64,000 nt of DNA from NCBI GenBank assembly GCA_051866775.1, contig JBJDXR010000009.1, forward strand, positions 1 through 64,000, written 5' to 3'. The translations under genes were made by a program, and so were the position numbers. The stretch comes from RUG626 sp051866775 (GTDB lineage Bacteria; Bacillota; Clostridia; Oscillospirales; Oscillospiraceae). Shown here one piece after another: positions 26,152 to 34,435 of the stretch. How positions within the stretch are numbered: position 1 is the stretch's first letter; each line of letters opens with the position of its first letter. The notes under the pieces were generated by a model. That model did no database searches and was not told the origin of the DNA. It saw only the letters and a list, made by a program, of their open reading frames with translations.

Positions 26152-26987
26152 GTACAATAGGAATAGTGGGCCTTGGCCTTATTGGCGGTTCCATGGCCAA
26201 GAGCATTAAGGCCAGAACCGGCCACACCGTTCTCGGTATAGATATCGACAGAGAGACGATGGAGCTTGCCATCATGTCCGGATCTATCGACAGTCCCCTT
26301 GATGACGATAACCTCAAGAGCTGCGACCTTCTCCTTGTGGCGCTCCCTCCCCAGGCGCTCCTGCGCTGGGTGACTGAGAACGCCCCGAAAATCGCAAAGC
26401 ACACCATGCTGATCGATCTATGCGGAGTGAAACGCGCCATATGCTCCGTCATCACTCCGCTTTCAGAGAAGTACGGCTTCTCTTATATTGGCGGCCACCC
26501 AATGGCCGGCAAGGAGGTCAGCGGGTTTAAAAGTGCCGACTCCGCCCTCTTCTCAGGCGCCTCTATGATACTTACGCCGGATAAAAACACAGATATCGTG
26601 ATGCTGGATAAGCTCAAAGCCTTCTTCCTTGAGATTGGTTTTGAGACACTCACCTTCACCACCCCTGAGGAGCACGACAGAATAATCTCCTACACCTCCC
26701 AGCTTGCCCACATATGCTCCAGCTCATATGTAAAATCCCCCACGGCCCAGACCCACATGGGCTTCTCCGCCGGCAGCTTTAAGGATATGACCCGCGTCGC
26801 CAGGCTCGACGAAAATATGTGGACCGAGCTTTTTTCCGCAAACCGGGACAATCTTGTGGGGGAGCTTGAGGAGCTTATAAAGCACCTTACCGACTACCTT
26901 GACGCCATAAAAGCCGACGATCAGGATAAGCTCCGCCAGCTTCTTAAGACCGGCCGGGAGCTTAAAGCCACTGCCGGAGGGAACTGA
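26148..26987 (+). CDS. tyrA: Prephenate dehydrogenase
   Basis: Oxidises and decarboxylates prephenate to 4-hydroxyphenylpyruvate for tyrosine. 279 residues: N-terminal NAD-binding Rossmann motif GIVGLGLIGGSMAKSI, central DLCGVKRAI and GGHPMAGKEVSGF, then an all-helical dimerisation domain (EEHDRIISYTSQLAH). There is no C-terminal ACT domain, unlike many Bacillus enzymes, so feedback probably acts elsewhere. It is translationally coupled to aroF. Confidence 0.96.
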   Translation: MSTIGIVGLGLIGGSMAKSIKARTGHTVLGIDIDRETMELAIMSGSIDSPLDDDNLKSCDLLLVALPPQALLRWVTENAPKIAKHTMLIDLCGVKRAICSVITPLSEKYGFSYIGGHPMAGKEVSGFKSADSALFSGASMILTPDKNTDIVMLDKLKAFFLEIGFETLTFTTPEEHDRIISYTSQLAHICSSSYVKSPTAQTHMGFSAGSFKDMTRVARLDENMWTELFSANRDNLVGELEELIKHLTDYLDAIKADDQDKLRQLLKTGRELKATAGGN

Positions 26988-26989
26988 AG

Positions 26990-28051
26990 TTGAAGGAAAC
27001 TACCGTAAATATAAACGTTGGTCAGGGCTACCGTGTAAACATCGGCGGCGGGCTTATTGACCGCTGCGGGGAGATATTATCCGGGGTGCTGTCCCCCCGC
27101 CGCACGGCGGTCGTCACAGATTCAGTCGTGGCAGGTCTGTACCTTGACCGTGTGAAGGACAATCTTAAGGCAGCAGGCTTTGACCCAATATGCTGTGTCT
27201 TTGAGCACGGCGAGGGGTCAAAAAACTTATCCACGTTGTCCGATATACTTGAATTTTTTGCAGAAAACCATCTGACGCGCTCTGACCTTGTTGTTGCCCT
27301 GGGAGGAGGCGTAACGGGGGATATGGCTGGCTTTGCCGCCGGTGTATACCAGCGCGGGGTGAGATATGCCCAGATACCGACTACTCTCTTAGCTGCCGTT
27401 GACTCCTCTGTCGGCGGTAAGACTGCGGTGAACCTCTCGGCAGGCAAAAACCTGGCCGGTGTGTTTTTGCAGCCGTTATCCGTCATATGCGACACAGACA
27501 CCTTCAAAACGCTGCCGCCGGATATTTTCGCAGACGGCGCTGCAGAATCGATAAAATACGGTGTTCTGACAGACGAGCGGATATTTGAGTTTTTTGCCGG
27601 TGGGGATGTCCAAGGCTCCCTAACCGACATCATATCCCGCTGTGTATCCATCAAGGGCGCTTTAGTCGAGCGCGACGAGCATGACAACGGGGACAGGCGC
27701 TTTCTGAATCTGGGGCACACCATTGGCCACGCTATCGAAAACCTGAGCGGCTACACCTTCCCGCACGGTCATGCCGTAGCGGTGGGAATGGTCATGATAG
27801 CCCGCGCCGGTGAAAAAATGGGGATAACCCAGCCCGGGACCAGCGAAAAAATCGCTGAGGTGCTGAAAAAGAATGACCTACCCACATCAGTGGATTACTC
27901 AGCACAGGCGCTTCTGCCTGCTGCGCTGTCGGATAAGAAGCGCAATGGCGGCGAGCTTACAATAGTTATCCCCGAGCGCATAGGCAAATGCATACTCAAG
28001 ACCATCCCGGTATCTGAGCTTGGGGAGATAATCAGCCTAAGCAAGGAATAA
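26990..28051 (+). CDS. aroB: 3-dehydroquinate synthase
   Basis: Cyclises DAHP to 3-dehydroquinate using catalytic NAD and a divalent metal. 353 residues: VFEHGEGSKNLSTL, ALGGGVTGDMAGFAAGVYQRG, QIPTTLLAAVDSSVGGKTAVN, and metal-ligand regions including LNLGHTIGHAIE and FPHGHAVAVGM. The start is a TTG at 26990, two bases past the tyrA stop, with GGAGG about 9 bases upstream. Confidence 0.97.
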   Translation: MKETTVNINVGQGYRVNIGGGLIDRCGEILSGVLSPRRTAVVTDSVVAGLYLDRVKDNLKAAGFDPICCVFEHGEGSKNLSTLSDILEFFAENHLTRSDLVVALGGGVTGDMAGFAAGVYQRGVRYAQIPTTLLAAVDSSVGGKTAVNLSAGKNLAGVFLQPLSVICDTDTFKTLPPDIFADGAAESIKYGVLTDERIFEFFAGGDVQGSLTDIISRCVSIKGALVERDEHDNGDRRFLNLGHTIGHAIENLSGYTFPHGHAVAVGMVMIARAGEKMGITQPGTSEKIAEVLKKNDLPTSVDYSAQALLPAALSDKKRNGGELTIVIPERIGKCILKTIPVSELGEIISLSKE

Positions 28052-28115
28052 CTGTGAAAAAAATACACTATTACTCCGGCAAAAGACCGTGCCGTATTTG
28101 CGGCACACTGTCAAG

Positions 28116-28174
28116 ATCTCCATCACGGGTGGAGGTTTTCATTAAATCTGTGCTGCGATCAGCAGAATGGAGAT
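28116..28174 (+). promoter_or_regulatory. Possible SD-sequestering structure before aroA
   Basis: In the only sizeable gap of the aro operon (28052-28178), ATCTCCAT (28116-28123) is complementary to ATGGAGAT (28167-28174), which contains the aroA ribosome site. A competing hairpin CTCCA/TGGAG (28118-28122, 28130-28134) would release it. A separate GTGCCG/CGGCAC hairpin lies just upstream near 28088-28106. A translational switch is possible but untested. Confidence 0.35.
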
Positions 28175-28178
28175 TAAT

Positions 28179-29429
28179 ATGGACATTCGAATAAGCCCAT
28201 CGCGGCTATCCGGAACTGTGAAGGCCGTGGCCTCAAAGTCGGATGCTCACAGGCTGCTTATATGCGCCGCGCTCTCTGATAAGGCCACCCGCGTGGTTAT
28301 AGCTGAGCGCTCGGCCGACATCGACGCCACGGCGGCCTGCCTGACAGCCATGGGTGCGGACATATCATATAGGGACGGGGCGTTTTATGTGTGTCCCATC
28401 ACAGCTGTGGGCGCAAATCCGCTCATCGACTGCAATGAGAGCGGCTCGACGCTGCGCTTTCTCCTGCCGGTGGCGGCGGCTCTGTGCGATAAGTCCTCCT
28501 TCACCGGGAGCGGAAAGCTCCCACAGCGTCCCATCGGCGAGCTTGTCTCCGCCATGTCGGAGCACGGCGTCTCCTTCTCATCCGGTTCTCTCCCTCTTGA
28601 GATAAGCGGCAGGATGACCGGCGGACAGTTTTCGATCCCGGGAAATGTCAGCTCCCAGTATATATCAGGCCTTCTCATGGCGCTGCCCTTAGCCGGCGGA
28701 GGAGAGATAAGGCTCACGACGAAGCTTGAGTCCGCCGCCTATGTGGATATCACCATCTCGGCTATGGAGCGATTCGGCATTAATGTTGCCCGAACGGAGA
28801 GCGGCTTTGCAGTCCCCGCGGGTAAGCTTTATAACTCCCCCGGTGAAATAAGCGCCGAGGGTGACTGGTCAAACAGCGCCTTTTTCCTCACCGCCGGGGC
28901 CTTGGGTGCCTCCCTCTCGGTCTCCGGGCTTTGTCCCGATTCCGTTCAGGGCGACAGGGCTGTTATCGATGTTCTGTGCCGCATGGGAGCCAAAACACTT
29001 GACTCTCCTCTGGGCATTTCGGTCGGTAAAGGACGGCTTTCAGGCTGTACCGTTGACGTATCGGAGATCCCGGACCTTCTGCCGGTGCTCTCTGTAGCCG
29101 CCGCCTTCTGCGACGGGGAGACACGCTTTATAAACGGCGCGCGCCTAAGGATTAAAGAGAGCGACAGGCTGTCTTCCACCGCGGCGTTAATAAGCTCTCT
29201 CGGCGGCTCGGTCAAGGAGCAGCCCGACGGGCTTATTATCAAGGGCAAGGCGCTTACCGGCGGCAGGGTCGACGGCTTTAACGACCACAGGATCGTCATG
29301 TCAGCCGCAATAGCCGGGGCCTTCTGCAAAGAGGATGTAATTATAAACGGCGCTGAGGCCATAAGAAAATCCTATCCCACATTTTTTGACGACTACAGAG
29401 CTTTAGGAGGCACGGCAGATGTCATCTGA
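28179..29429 (+). CDS. aroA: EPSP synthase (3-phosphoshikimate 1-carboxyvinyltransferase)
   Basis: Sixth shikimate step: adds the enolpyruvyl group to shikimate 3-phosphate. About 416 residues from the ATG at 28179 (TGGAG 6 bases upstream); an ATG four codons earlier is possible. Motifs: VASKSDAHRLLICAAL, ESGSTLRFLLPVAAAL (in place of the common NAGTA/LGNAGT form), PQRPIGELV, SSQYISGLLMALPLA, EGDWSNSAFFLTAGAL, RIKESDRLSS, DHRIVMSAAI. The ESGST form of the glyphosate-site loop suggests a class II-like, possibly glyphosate-tolerant enzyme. It overlaps aroC by 11 bases. Confidence 0.96.
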   Translation: MDIRISPSRLSGTVKAVASKSDAHRLLICAALSDKATRVVIAERSADIDATAACLTAMGADISYRDGAFYVCPITAVGANPLIDCNESGSTLRFLLPVAAALCDKSSFTGSGKLPQRPIGELVSAMSEHGVSFSSGSLPLEISGRMTGGQFSIPGNVSSQYISGLLMALPLAGGGEIRLTTKLESAAYVDITISAMERFGINVARTESGFAVPAGKLYNSPGEISAEGDWSNSAFFLTAGALGASLSVSGLCPDSVQGDRAVIDVLCRMGAKTLDSPLGISVGKGRLSGCTVDVSEIPDLLPVLSVAAAFCDGETRFINGARLRIKESDRLSSTAALISSLGGSVKEQPDGLIIKGKALTGGRVDGFNDHRIVMSAAIAGAFCKEDVIINGAEAIRKSYPTFFDDYRALGGTADVI

Positions 29430-30498
29430 GTTTGGAAAAACCTTAAAAATCTCCGTTTTCGGCCAGTCCCACGGAAAGGCTATCGGCGTGGTCGTTGACG
29501 GACTTCCCACGGGGATAAAGCTTGATATGGAGGAGCTTTACCGGTTTATGGACCGCCGTCGCCCGGGTAAGAGCAGGCTCACCACAGCCCGCAGTGAGGG
29601 CGACGTTCCCATCATCCTTTCAGGTGTTCAGGACGGTGTAACCTGCGGCTCACCTCTTTGTGCAATAATAGAAAACAGCGACACCCGCTCAAAGGACTAC
29701 TCCGAGCTTTGGGACAAGCCCCGTCCCTCCCACGCGGACTTTACCGCAAGGGCGCGCTACGGAGACTTTGTGGATATGCGCGGCAGCGGCCACTTTTCCG
29801 GTAGGCTCACCGCCCCGCTTTGTATAGCCGGGGGCATAGCAAAGCAGATTCTCGCCCAGCACAGCATATTTGTGGGCGCGCACCTTATGTCAGTGGGAAA
29901 TGTCGAGGACGTACCCTTCCCGATGGAGCCGGAGGCGGCGCTTTTTGAGTCAGTCGCTGAAAAGAGCTTCCCTGTAATAGACGACAAGCAGGGGGAAAAG
30001 ATGGCTCGGCTTATTGAAGATGCCTCGCAGGAGTGCGATTCTGTCGGCGGTGTTGTCGAATGCTCCGTCATCGGCCTTCCCGCAGGACTCGGCTCCCCAA
30101 TGTTTGACGGGATAGAAAACCGCCTTGCAGCCGCGATCTTCGGAGTCCCGGCAGTTAAAGGTCTGGAATTCGGCGCGGGCTTCTCATCAGCGGGAAAGCG
30201 CGGCTCTGAGAACAACGACCCGTTTATAATTTCAGACGGCGCCGTTAAGACCTCAAAAAACGACAGCGGCGGCATCCTCGGCGGCATCACAACCGGAATG
30301 CCCGTCATATTTAAGGCAGCCATAAAGCCCACCGCCTCCATATCCAAGCCCCAGCAGACCGTGAGCCTCTCAAATATGCAGCCTGCGGAGCTTATTGTCC
30401 ATGGCCGTCACGATCCATGTATAGCCCTGAGGGCCGTTCCCGTAATTGAGGCGGTAGCCGCCTCAGTCATTCTTGACATAATACTGGAGGAAGAATAA
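29419..30498 (+). CDS. aroC: Chorismate synthase
   Basis: Last shikimate step: makes chorismate from EPSP with reduced FMN. 359 residues with the family signatures GQSHGKAIGVVVDGLPTG, RRRPGKSRLTTAR, RYGDFVDMRGSGHFSGRLTAP, and the third signature region RHDPCIALRAVPVIEAV. It overlaps aroA and abuts pheA with no spacer, indicating translational coupling. Confidence 0.98.
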   Translation: MSSEFGKTLKISVFGQSHGKAIGVVVDGLPTGIKLDMEELYRFMDRRRPGKSRLTTARSEGDVPIILSGVQDGVTCGSPLCAIIENSDTRSKDYSELWDKPRPSHADFTARARYGDFVDMRGSGHFSGRLTAPLCIAGGIAKQILAQHSIFVGAHLMSVGNVEDVPFPMEPEAALFESVAEKSFPVIDDKQGEKMARLIEDASQECDSVGGVVECSVIGLPAGLGSPMFDGIENRLAAAIFGVPAVKGLEFGAGFSSAGKRGSENNDPFIISDGAVKTSKNDSGGILGGITTGMPVIFKAAIKPTASISKPQQTVSLSNMQPAELIVHGRHDPCIALRAVPVIEAVAASVILDIILEEE

Positions 30499-31641
30499 AT
30501 GGAGCTTTCTGAGATCAGAGAGAGCATCGACCAGATAGACGAGGAGCTTCTTACGCTCTTTATAAAGCGTATGGGGCTTGCACATCAGGTGGCGGAGTAT
30601 AAGGCCGCCAACAATATGCCTATACTCAATAAGAGCCGCGAGAGGGAGATACTGCGCCGCGTATCACAGGAAAGCGGCGAATTTGAAGGCTATGCCCACA
30701 GGCTTTTTTCCGTGCTTTTTGAGCTTAGCCGTACATATCAGGCTGGGCTTTGCGCAGCAAAATCCAATGTGCGCACCGCTATTGAACAGGCGCTCAAATC
30801 CTCCCCCGGCCTCTTCCCCAAAAACGGCACGATAGCCTGTCAGGGGGTCGAAGGCGCTTACTCACAGATGGCAGCCGACAGGATGTTCCCCCGGGGGAAT
30901 ATCGTTTTTTTCAAGTCCTTTGAGGGAGTGTTCGATGCCGTTGAAAACGGAATGTGCGATTTTGGCATATTGCCCATCGAAAACAGCTCAAACGGATCGG
31001 TACGAAATGTTTATGACCTTCTCCAGCGCAAAAATGTCAGCATAGTACGCAGCGAGCGGCTGTGCATCCGCCACGAGCTTTTGGCAAAGCCGGGTGTAAA
31101 GCTCTCCGAGATCACGGAGATCCACTCTCACCAGCAGGCTCTGGGACAGTGCAGCCAGTTCTTAAAGTCCCTTGGCGACAGCGTTAAAATAATCCCCTGC
31201 GACAACACCGCTATGGCGGCGCAGCTTGTCTCACAGTCTCCTGACCGCGGGATCGCCGCCATATCCTCCTCCGGATGCGCGGCACTCTACGGCTTGGAGC
31301 CTATAACAGGCGCCTGTCTGCAAAACAGCGACAACAACTACACCCGCTTTATATGTATTTCCAAAACTCCCGCCGTATACCCCGGGGCAAACAGGATAAA
31401 CCTGGTCATCTCCTGTGACCACAAGCCGGGGGCGCTCTACGATATTCTGGCACAGATCTCCGCACTGGAGCTTAATCTTATAAAGCTGGAGAGCTGTCCG
31501 ATGGTGGGGCATGATTTTGAGTTTTTGTTCTTCTTTGAGATTGAGGCCAGCGTCCTTGAGCCGAAGGTGGTGGATATGCTTGAGAATCTTGAGCACACCT
31601 GCCGCAGCCTTAAATATCTCGGCAACTACACGGAGGTATGA
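30499..31641 (+). CDS. pheA: Bifunctional chorismate mutase/prephenate dehydratase (P-protein)
   Basis: Converts chorismate to prephenate and on to phenylpyruvate. 380 residues in three parts: AroQ-type chorismate mutase about 1-90 (ESIDQIDEELLTLFIKRM, SREREILRRV), prephenate dehydratase about 108-285 (CQGVEGAYSQMAADRMF, LPIENSSNGSVRNVYDLL, HSHQQALGQC, NYTRFICIS), and a C-terminal ACT domain (INLVISCDHKPGALYDIL, KLESCPMVGHDFEFLFF) for Phe feedback. Clostridia often carry the mutase and dehydratase separately; the fused form resembles proteobacterial PheA. It abuts aroC and the aroE/K gene without spacers. Confidence 0.97.
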   Translation: MELSEIRESIDQIDEELLTLFIKRMGLAHQVAEYKAANNMPILNKSREREILRRVSQESGEFEGYAHRLFSVLFELSRTYQAGLCAAKSNVRTAIEQALKSSPGLFPKNGTIACQGVEGAYSQMAADRMFPRGNIVFFKSFEGVFDAVENGMCDFGILPIENSSNGSVRNVYDLLQRKNVSIVRSERLCIRHELLAKPGVKLSEITEIHSHQQALGQCSQFLKSLGDSVKIIPCDNTAMAAQLVSQSPDRGIAAISSSGCAALYGLEPITGACLQNSDNNYTRFICISKTPAVYPGANRINLVISCDHKPGALYDILAQISALELNLIKLESCPMVGHDFEFLFFFEIEASVLEPKVVDMLENLEHTCRSLKYLGNYTEV

Positions 31642-32886
31642 ATGAGCGGCAGAATTTACGGACTTTTGGGTGAAAAGCTTGGTCACAGCTTCTCAGTACC
31701 CCTCCACCACTCCCTTGGAAACACCGATTATAAGCTCATCGAGCTTAGTCCTGATGAGCTGGGGGATTTTCTCTCACGGGAAGATATCGGCGGGCTTAAT
31801 GTTACCATACCGTATAAGCGCGACGTTATGCCCTATTGCTCCTATATCGACCCGGCAGCGGAGGAGATAGGCGCGGTAAACACGATCGTAAACCGCGCTG
31901 GCAAGCTCTGCGCATATAATACTGATAAATACGGCTTTGAATACGCCGTCCGCCGGGCAGGCATAGATTTTTCCGGGAAGAAGGCCGTCATCTTCGGCTC
32001 CGGCGGTACCTCCCGCACAGCCAGAGCCGCCGCGCGCTCACTTGGCGCCGGCGAGATAGTCGTTATATCCCGGCACGGGGAAAATAATTACGATAACCTC
32101 GACCGCCACAGCGACGCCGGGATCATTATAAATACAACTCCCGTGGGCATGTTTCCAAACTGCCCGGCGGCTCCCGCGAGCCTGAGTATGTTTCCCAACT
32201 GCTCCGGCGTTATGGATGTGGTCTATAATCCTCTGCGTACTGGGCTTACTATGGAGGCCGAGAGGCTGGGCATCCCCTGCTCCGGGGGACTTTATATGCT
32301 GGCGGCGCAGGCCAAAGCTGCCGAGGAGCTGTTTTTTGACCGCACCATTGACGACGGTGAAAACGAACGTCTTACAAAAGAGCTTTTCTTGGACGCTGTC
32401 AACATTGTCATCATAGGTATGCCCGGCAGCGGCAAAACCACAGTCGGCAAGATTCTCTCCAAGCAAACAGGCCGCCCTCTGGTGGATATGGACAAATACA
32501 TCACCGAAAAAGTCGGCGTCTCCCCCTCTAATCTGATAAAAACACGCGGAGAAGCCGCCTTCCGGAAAATAGAGCACGACGCCCTTCGCGAGGTATCAAA
32601 GGTCGGTGGCCAGATCATCACTACCGGCGGCGGAGTTGTCGTTGTGCCGGAAAACTACCCGCTTCTGCACCAAAACGGTCGGATCTACTGTCTGCGCCGT
32701 TCCCTTGAGAAGCTTGCCACAGCTGACAGGCCGCTGTCCACAGGGCTTGAGGGGCTTAAGGCTATGTACAGTGTGAGGCGGCCTCTTTATGAGGGTTTCG
32801 CCGATGTGCTCATCGATAATAACGGCACTTTAAGCTCTGCCGTTGATAAGATTTTGGAGGATTTCAATGAAAATACTCGTTATTAA
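31642..32886 (+). CDS. aroE/aroK: Shikimate dehydrogenase-shikimate kinase fusion
   Basis: One 414-residue frame with two enzymes. Residues 1 to about 245 are AroE: LGHSFSVPLHHSL, LNVTIPYKRDVMPY with the catalytic Lys, GAVNTIV, NTDKYGF, and the NADP loop FGSGGTSRTAR. From about 250 a shikimate kinase follows: Walker A IIGMPGSGKTTVGK, DMDKYITEK, RGEAAFRKIE, ITTGGGVVV and a lid region RPLSTGL. These catalyse steps four and five, so substrate hand-over is plausible. Bacterial two-domain AroE-AroK proteins are uncommon but known. It overlaps aroQ by 20 bases. Confidence 0.96.
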   Translation: MSGRIYGLLGEKLGHSFSVPLHHSLGNTDYKLIELSPDELGDFLSREDIGGLNVTIPYKRDVMPYCSYIDPAAEEIGAVNTIVNRAGKLCAYNTDKYGFEYAVRRAGIDFSGKKAVIFGSGGTSRTARAAARSLGAGEIVVISRHGENNYDNLDRHSDAGIIINTTPVGMFPNCPAAPASLSMFPNCSGVMDVVYNPLRTGLTMEAERLGIPCSGGLYMLAAQAKAAEELFFDRTIDDGENERLTKELFLDAVNIVIIGMPGSGKTTVGKILSKQTGRPLVDMDKYITEKVGVSPSNLIKTRGEAAFRKIEHDALREVSKVGGQIITTGGGVVVVPENYPLLHQNGRIYCLRRSLEKLATADRPLSTGLEGLKAMYSVRRPLYEGFADVLIDNNGTLSSAVDKILEDFNENTRY

Positions 32887-33298
32887 CGGCCCAAACATAA
32901 ATATGCTGGGGATCCGCGAACCCGCCATTTACGGTTCGCGGACATACTCAGACCTTTTGGACCTTATCCGCAAAAAGGCGGAGGAGCTTAATGCGGACGT
33001 GGAGTTTTTCCAGTCAAACCACGAGGGAGCCATTGTGGACGCTATACAGGCCGCCTATGGGAAATTTGATGGGATAGTCATAAACCCCGCCGCCTATACC
33101 CACACAAGCGTGGCGCTTCTGGATGCGGTAAAGGCCGTGGGTATACCGACTGTCGAGGTACACATATCTGATCCCGACACAAGAGACGAGTTCCGCAAAA
33201 TATCCTATATACGTGAGGCTTGCCTCGCCACTATAAAGGGTCTTGGCTTTGACGGTTATCTCAAGGCAATGGAGCTTCTTGCAAGTACTGTATGCTAG
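32867..33298 (+). CDS. aroQ: 3-dehydroquinate dehydratase, type II
   Basis: Dehydrates 3-dehydroquinate to 3-dehydroshikimate. 143 residues, the size of the dodecameric type II enzyme: ILVINGPNINMLGIREP, the flexible loop EPAIYGSRTYSDL with the catalytic Tyr, FFQSNHEGAIVDAIQ, INPAAYTHTSVAL and EVHISDPDTRDEFR. Start at the ATG at 32867 with GGAGG six bases upstream. It is the last gene of the operon and completes a full shikimate set plus tyrA and pheA. Confidence 0.97.
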   Translation: MKILVINGPNINMLGIREPAIYGSRTYSDLLDLIRKKAEELNADVEFFQSNHEGAIVDAIQAAYGKFDGIVINPAAYTHTSVALLDAVKAVGIPTVEVHISDPDTRDEFRKISYIREACLATIKGLGFDGYLKAMELLASTVC

Positions 33299-33309
33299 AC
33301 TTCATTAAT

Positions 33310-33352
33310 AAATGGACTGCCGCACATCCTCATCTGCGGCAGTCCATTTTTC
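33310..33352 (+). terminator. Terminator of the aromatic operon
   Basis: 15-bp perfect stem (33310-33324 with 33335-33349) and a T-run. The next 85 bases up to the end of mobA hold nothing I can support. Confidence 0.9.
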
Positions 33353-33438
33353 GTTATATCTTGCTTGAGCATGTCTTTTGGGGCGGTAATGATCGGCTGC
33401 GGTATTGGAAGCTCCACGTCGGCAGCAGCCGCGGCTAT

Positions 33439-34017
33439 TCAGTCCGGAGTACAATTATTAATACTCGCCACATCATTCTCACTATTGATGTTCAGCAGCG
33501 TCCTGCTGCTGATATAAGGCGGCAAAGGTATTGTCCTTAACCGAAGATTTTCAGCAAGACTCCTCATACGCAGATCACCTGCAAGAATTTGACGTTCCAT
33601 TACCGGTATGCAGCGGCGAGAATATATACCGATAAGCGGCTGCACACGTCCTTCATCCTCTACCAGAAGGATATCGTCTTCCTGTTTCACTTCGCCTATA
33701 ATATATTGTGCAAGCTGTTTTGAAAACAGAGGTGTATCGCACGGAGCAACTAAAAGCGCGCTGCTCTTTGCAGTGGCAAGTGACGAATACAAGCCGCCCA
33801 TAGGTCCCATCTCAGGATAAACATCCTCTACATTTGTAAAGCCTTCAAGGTGCAGCGATGAACCGGGTGCAACAGAAAGTAAACACTCGTCCAAACCGCT
33901 CATGGACGCAGCTATGCGCTCTATATATGTCAAACCATCCAGTTTGAGCAAAGCCTTATTTCTGCCTCCCATGCGGCTGGATTTGCCGCCAGCCAGTATC
34001 AATCCCCCAAGAGTCAT
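33439..34017 (-). CDS. mobA: Molybdenum cofactor guanylyltransferase
   Basis: Attaches GMP to molybdopterin to make the bis-MGD-type cofactor used by DMSO-reductase-family enzymes. 192 residues: the nucleotide-binding start LGGLILAGGKSSRMGGRNKALL, EMGPMGGLYSSLA and VAPCDTPLFS with the metal-binding Asp. It is the last gene of the molybdenum cluster, 4 bases after the Fe-S subunit gene, next to the enzyme it serves. Confidence 0.95.
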   Translation of the reverse strand: MTLGGLILAGGKSSRMGGRNKALLKLDGLTYIERIAASMSGLDECLLSVAPGSSLHLEGFTNVEDVYPEMGPMGGLYSSLATAKSSALLVAPCDTPLFSKQLAQYIIGEVKQEDDILLVEDEGRVQPLIGIYSRRCIPVMERQILAGDLRMRSLAENLRLRTIPLPPYISSRTLLNINSENDVASINNCTPD

Positions 34018-34021
34018 TGTT

Positions 34022-34435
34022 TTAATCCACCACTTTCAGGGCGCCTGTCGGGCAAATAGCAACGCAGGCAGGTTCCCGCCCTGAGCAGCCATCGCACTTT
34101 ACCATCTTGCGCCACGGTGCAATCTGAGGGATACCAAAAGGACACGCCTTGATGCACAGCCCGCATCCAACGCAGAGCTCATTGTTCACCTGAACAAATC
34201 CGTTGTCATCCCGCCATAAAGCCTTTCGCGGACAAGCCGGTATGCATTTCGCATTTTTACAGTGATAACAGCTCTCGGTGTAATACTGCGTAAGACCGGA
34301 AGGCTGCGTTTTCCTGCTGTATCTTCTTAGAGATACTGCGTTCTCCACCGACAGATCATAATGGTAATCTATACATGTGACCACACACGCAAGACATCCA
34401 ATGCATTTGCTGTTATCAGATACAATTCTGCTCAC
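34022..34435 (-). CDS. 4Fe-4S electron-transfer subunit of a Mo oxidoreductase
   Basis: A 137-residue DmsB/HycB-like polyferredoxin with four cysteine clusters: CIGCLACVVTC, CYHCKNAKCIPACP, CVGCGLCIKACP and CDGCSGREPACVAICP, enough for up to four cubanes. It shuttles electrons to or from the large subunit, with which it overlaps by 4 bases. No signal peptide or membrane anchor gene is nearby, so a soluble cytoplasmic complex is likely. Confidence 0.92.
   Translation of the reverse strand: MSRIVSDNSKCIGCLACVVTCIDYHYDLSVENAVSLRRYSRKTQPSGLTQYYTESCYHCKNAKCIPACPRKALWRDDNGFVQVNNELCVGCGLCIKACPFGIPQIAPWRKMVKCDGCSGREPACVAICPTGALKVVD

Noticed and set aside
28052..28178. Small GTG-initiated frame between aroB and aroA as a second leader peptide
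   Set aside because: It has two adjacent Tyr codons but no enrichment, and the frame runs into aroA without a sensible stop.
33361..33480. Hydrophobic plus-strand frame near the end of mobA
   Set aside because: It overlaps mobA, lacks a ribosome site, and follows a strong terminator.
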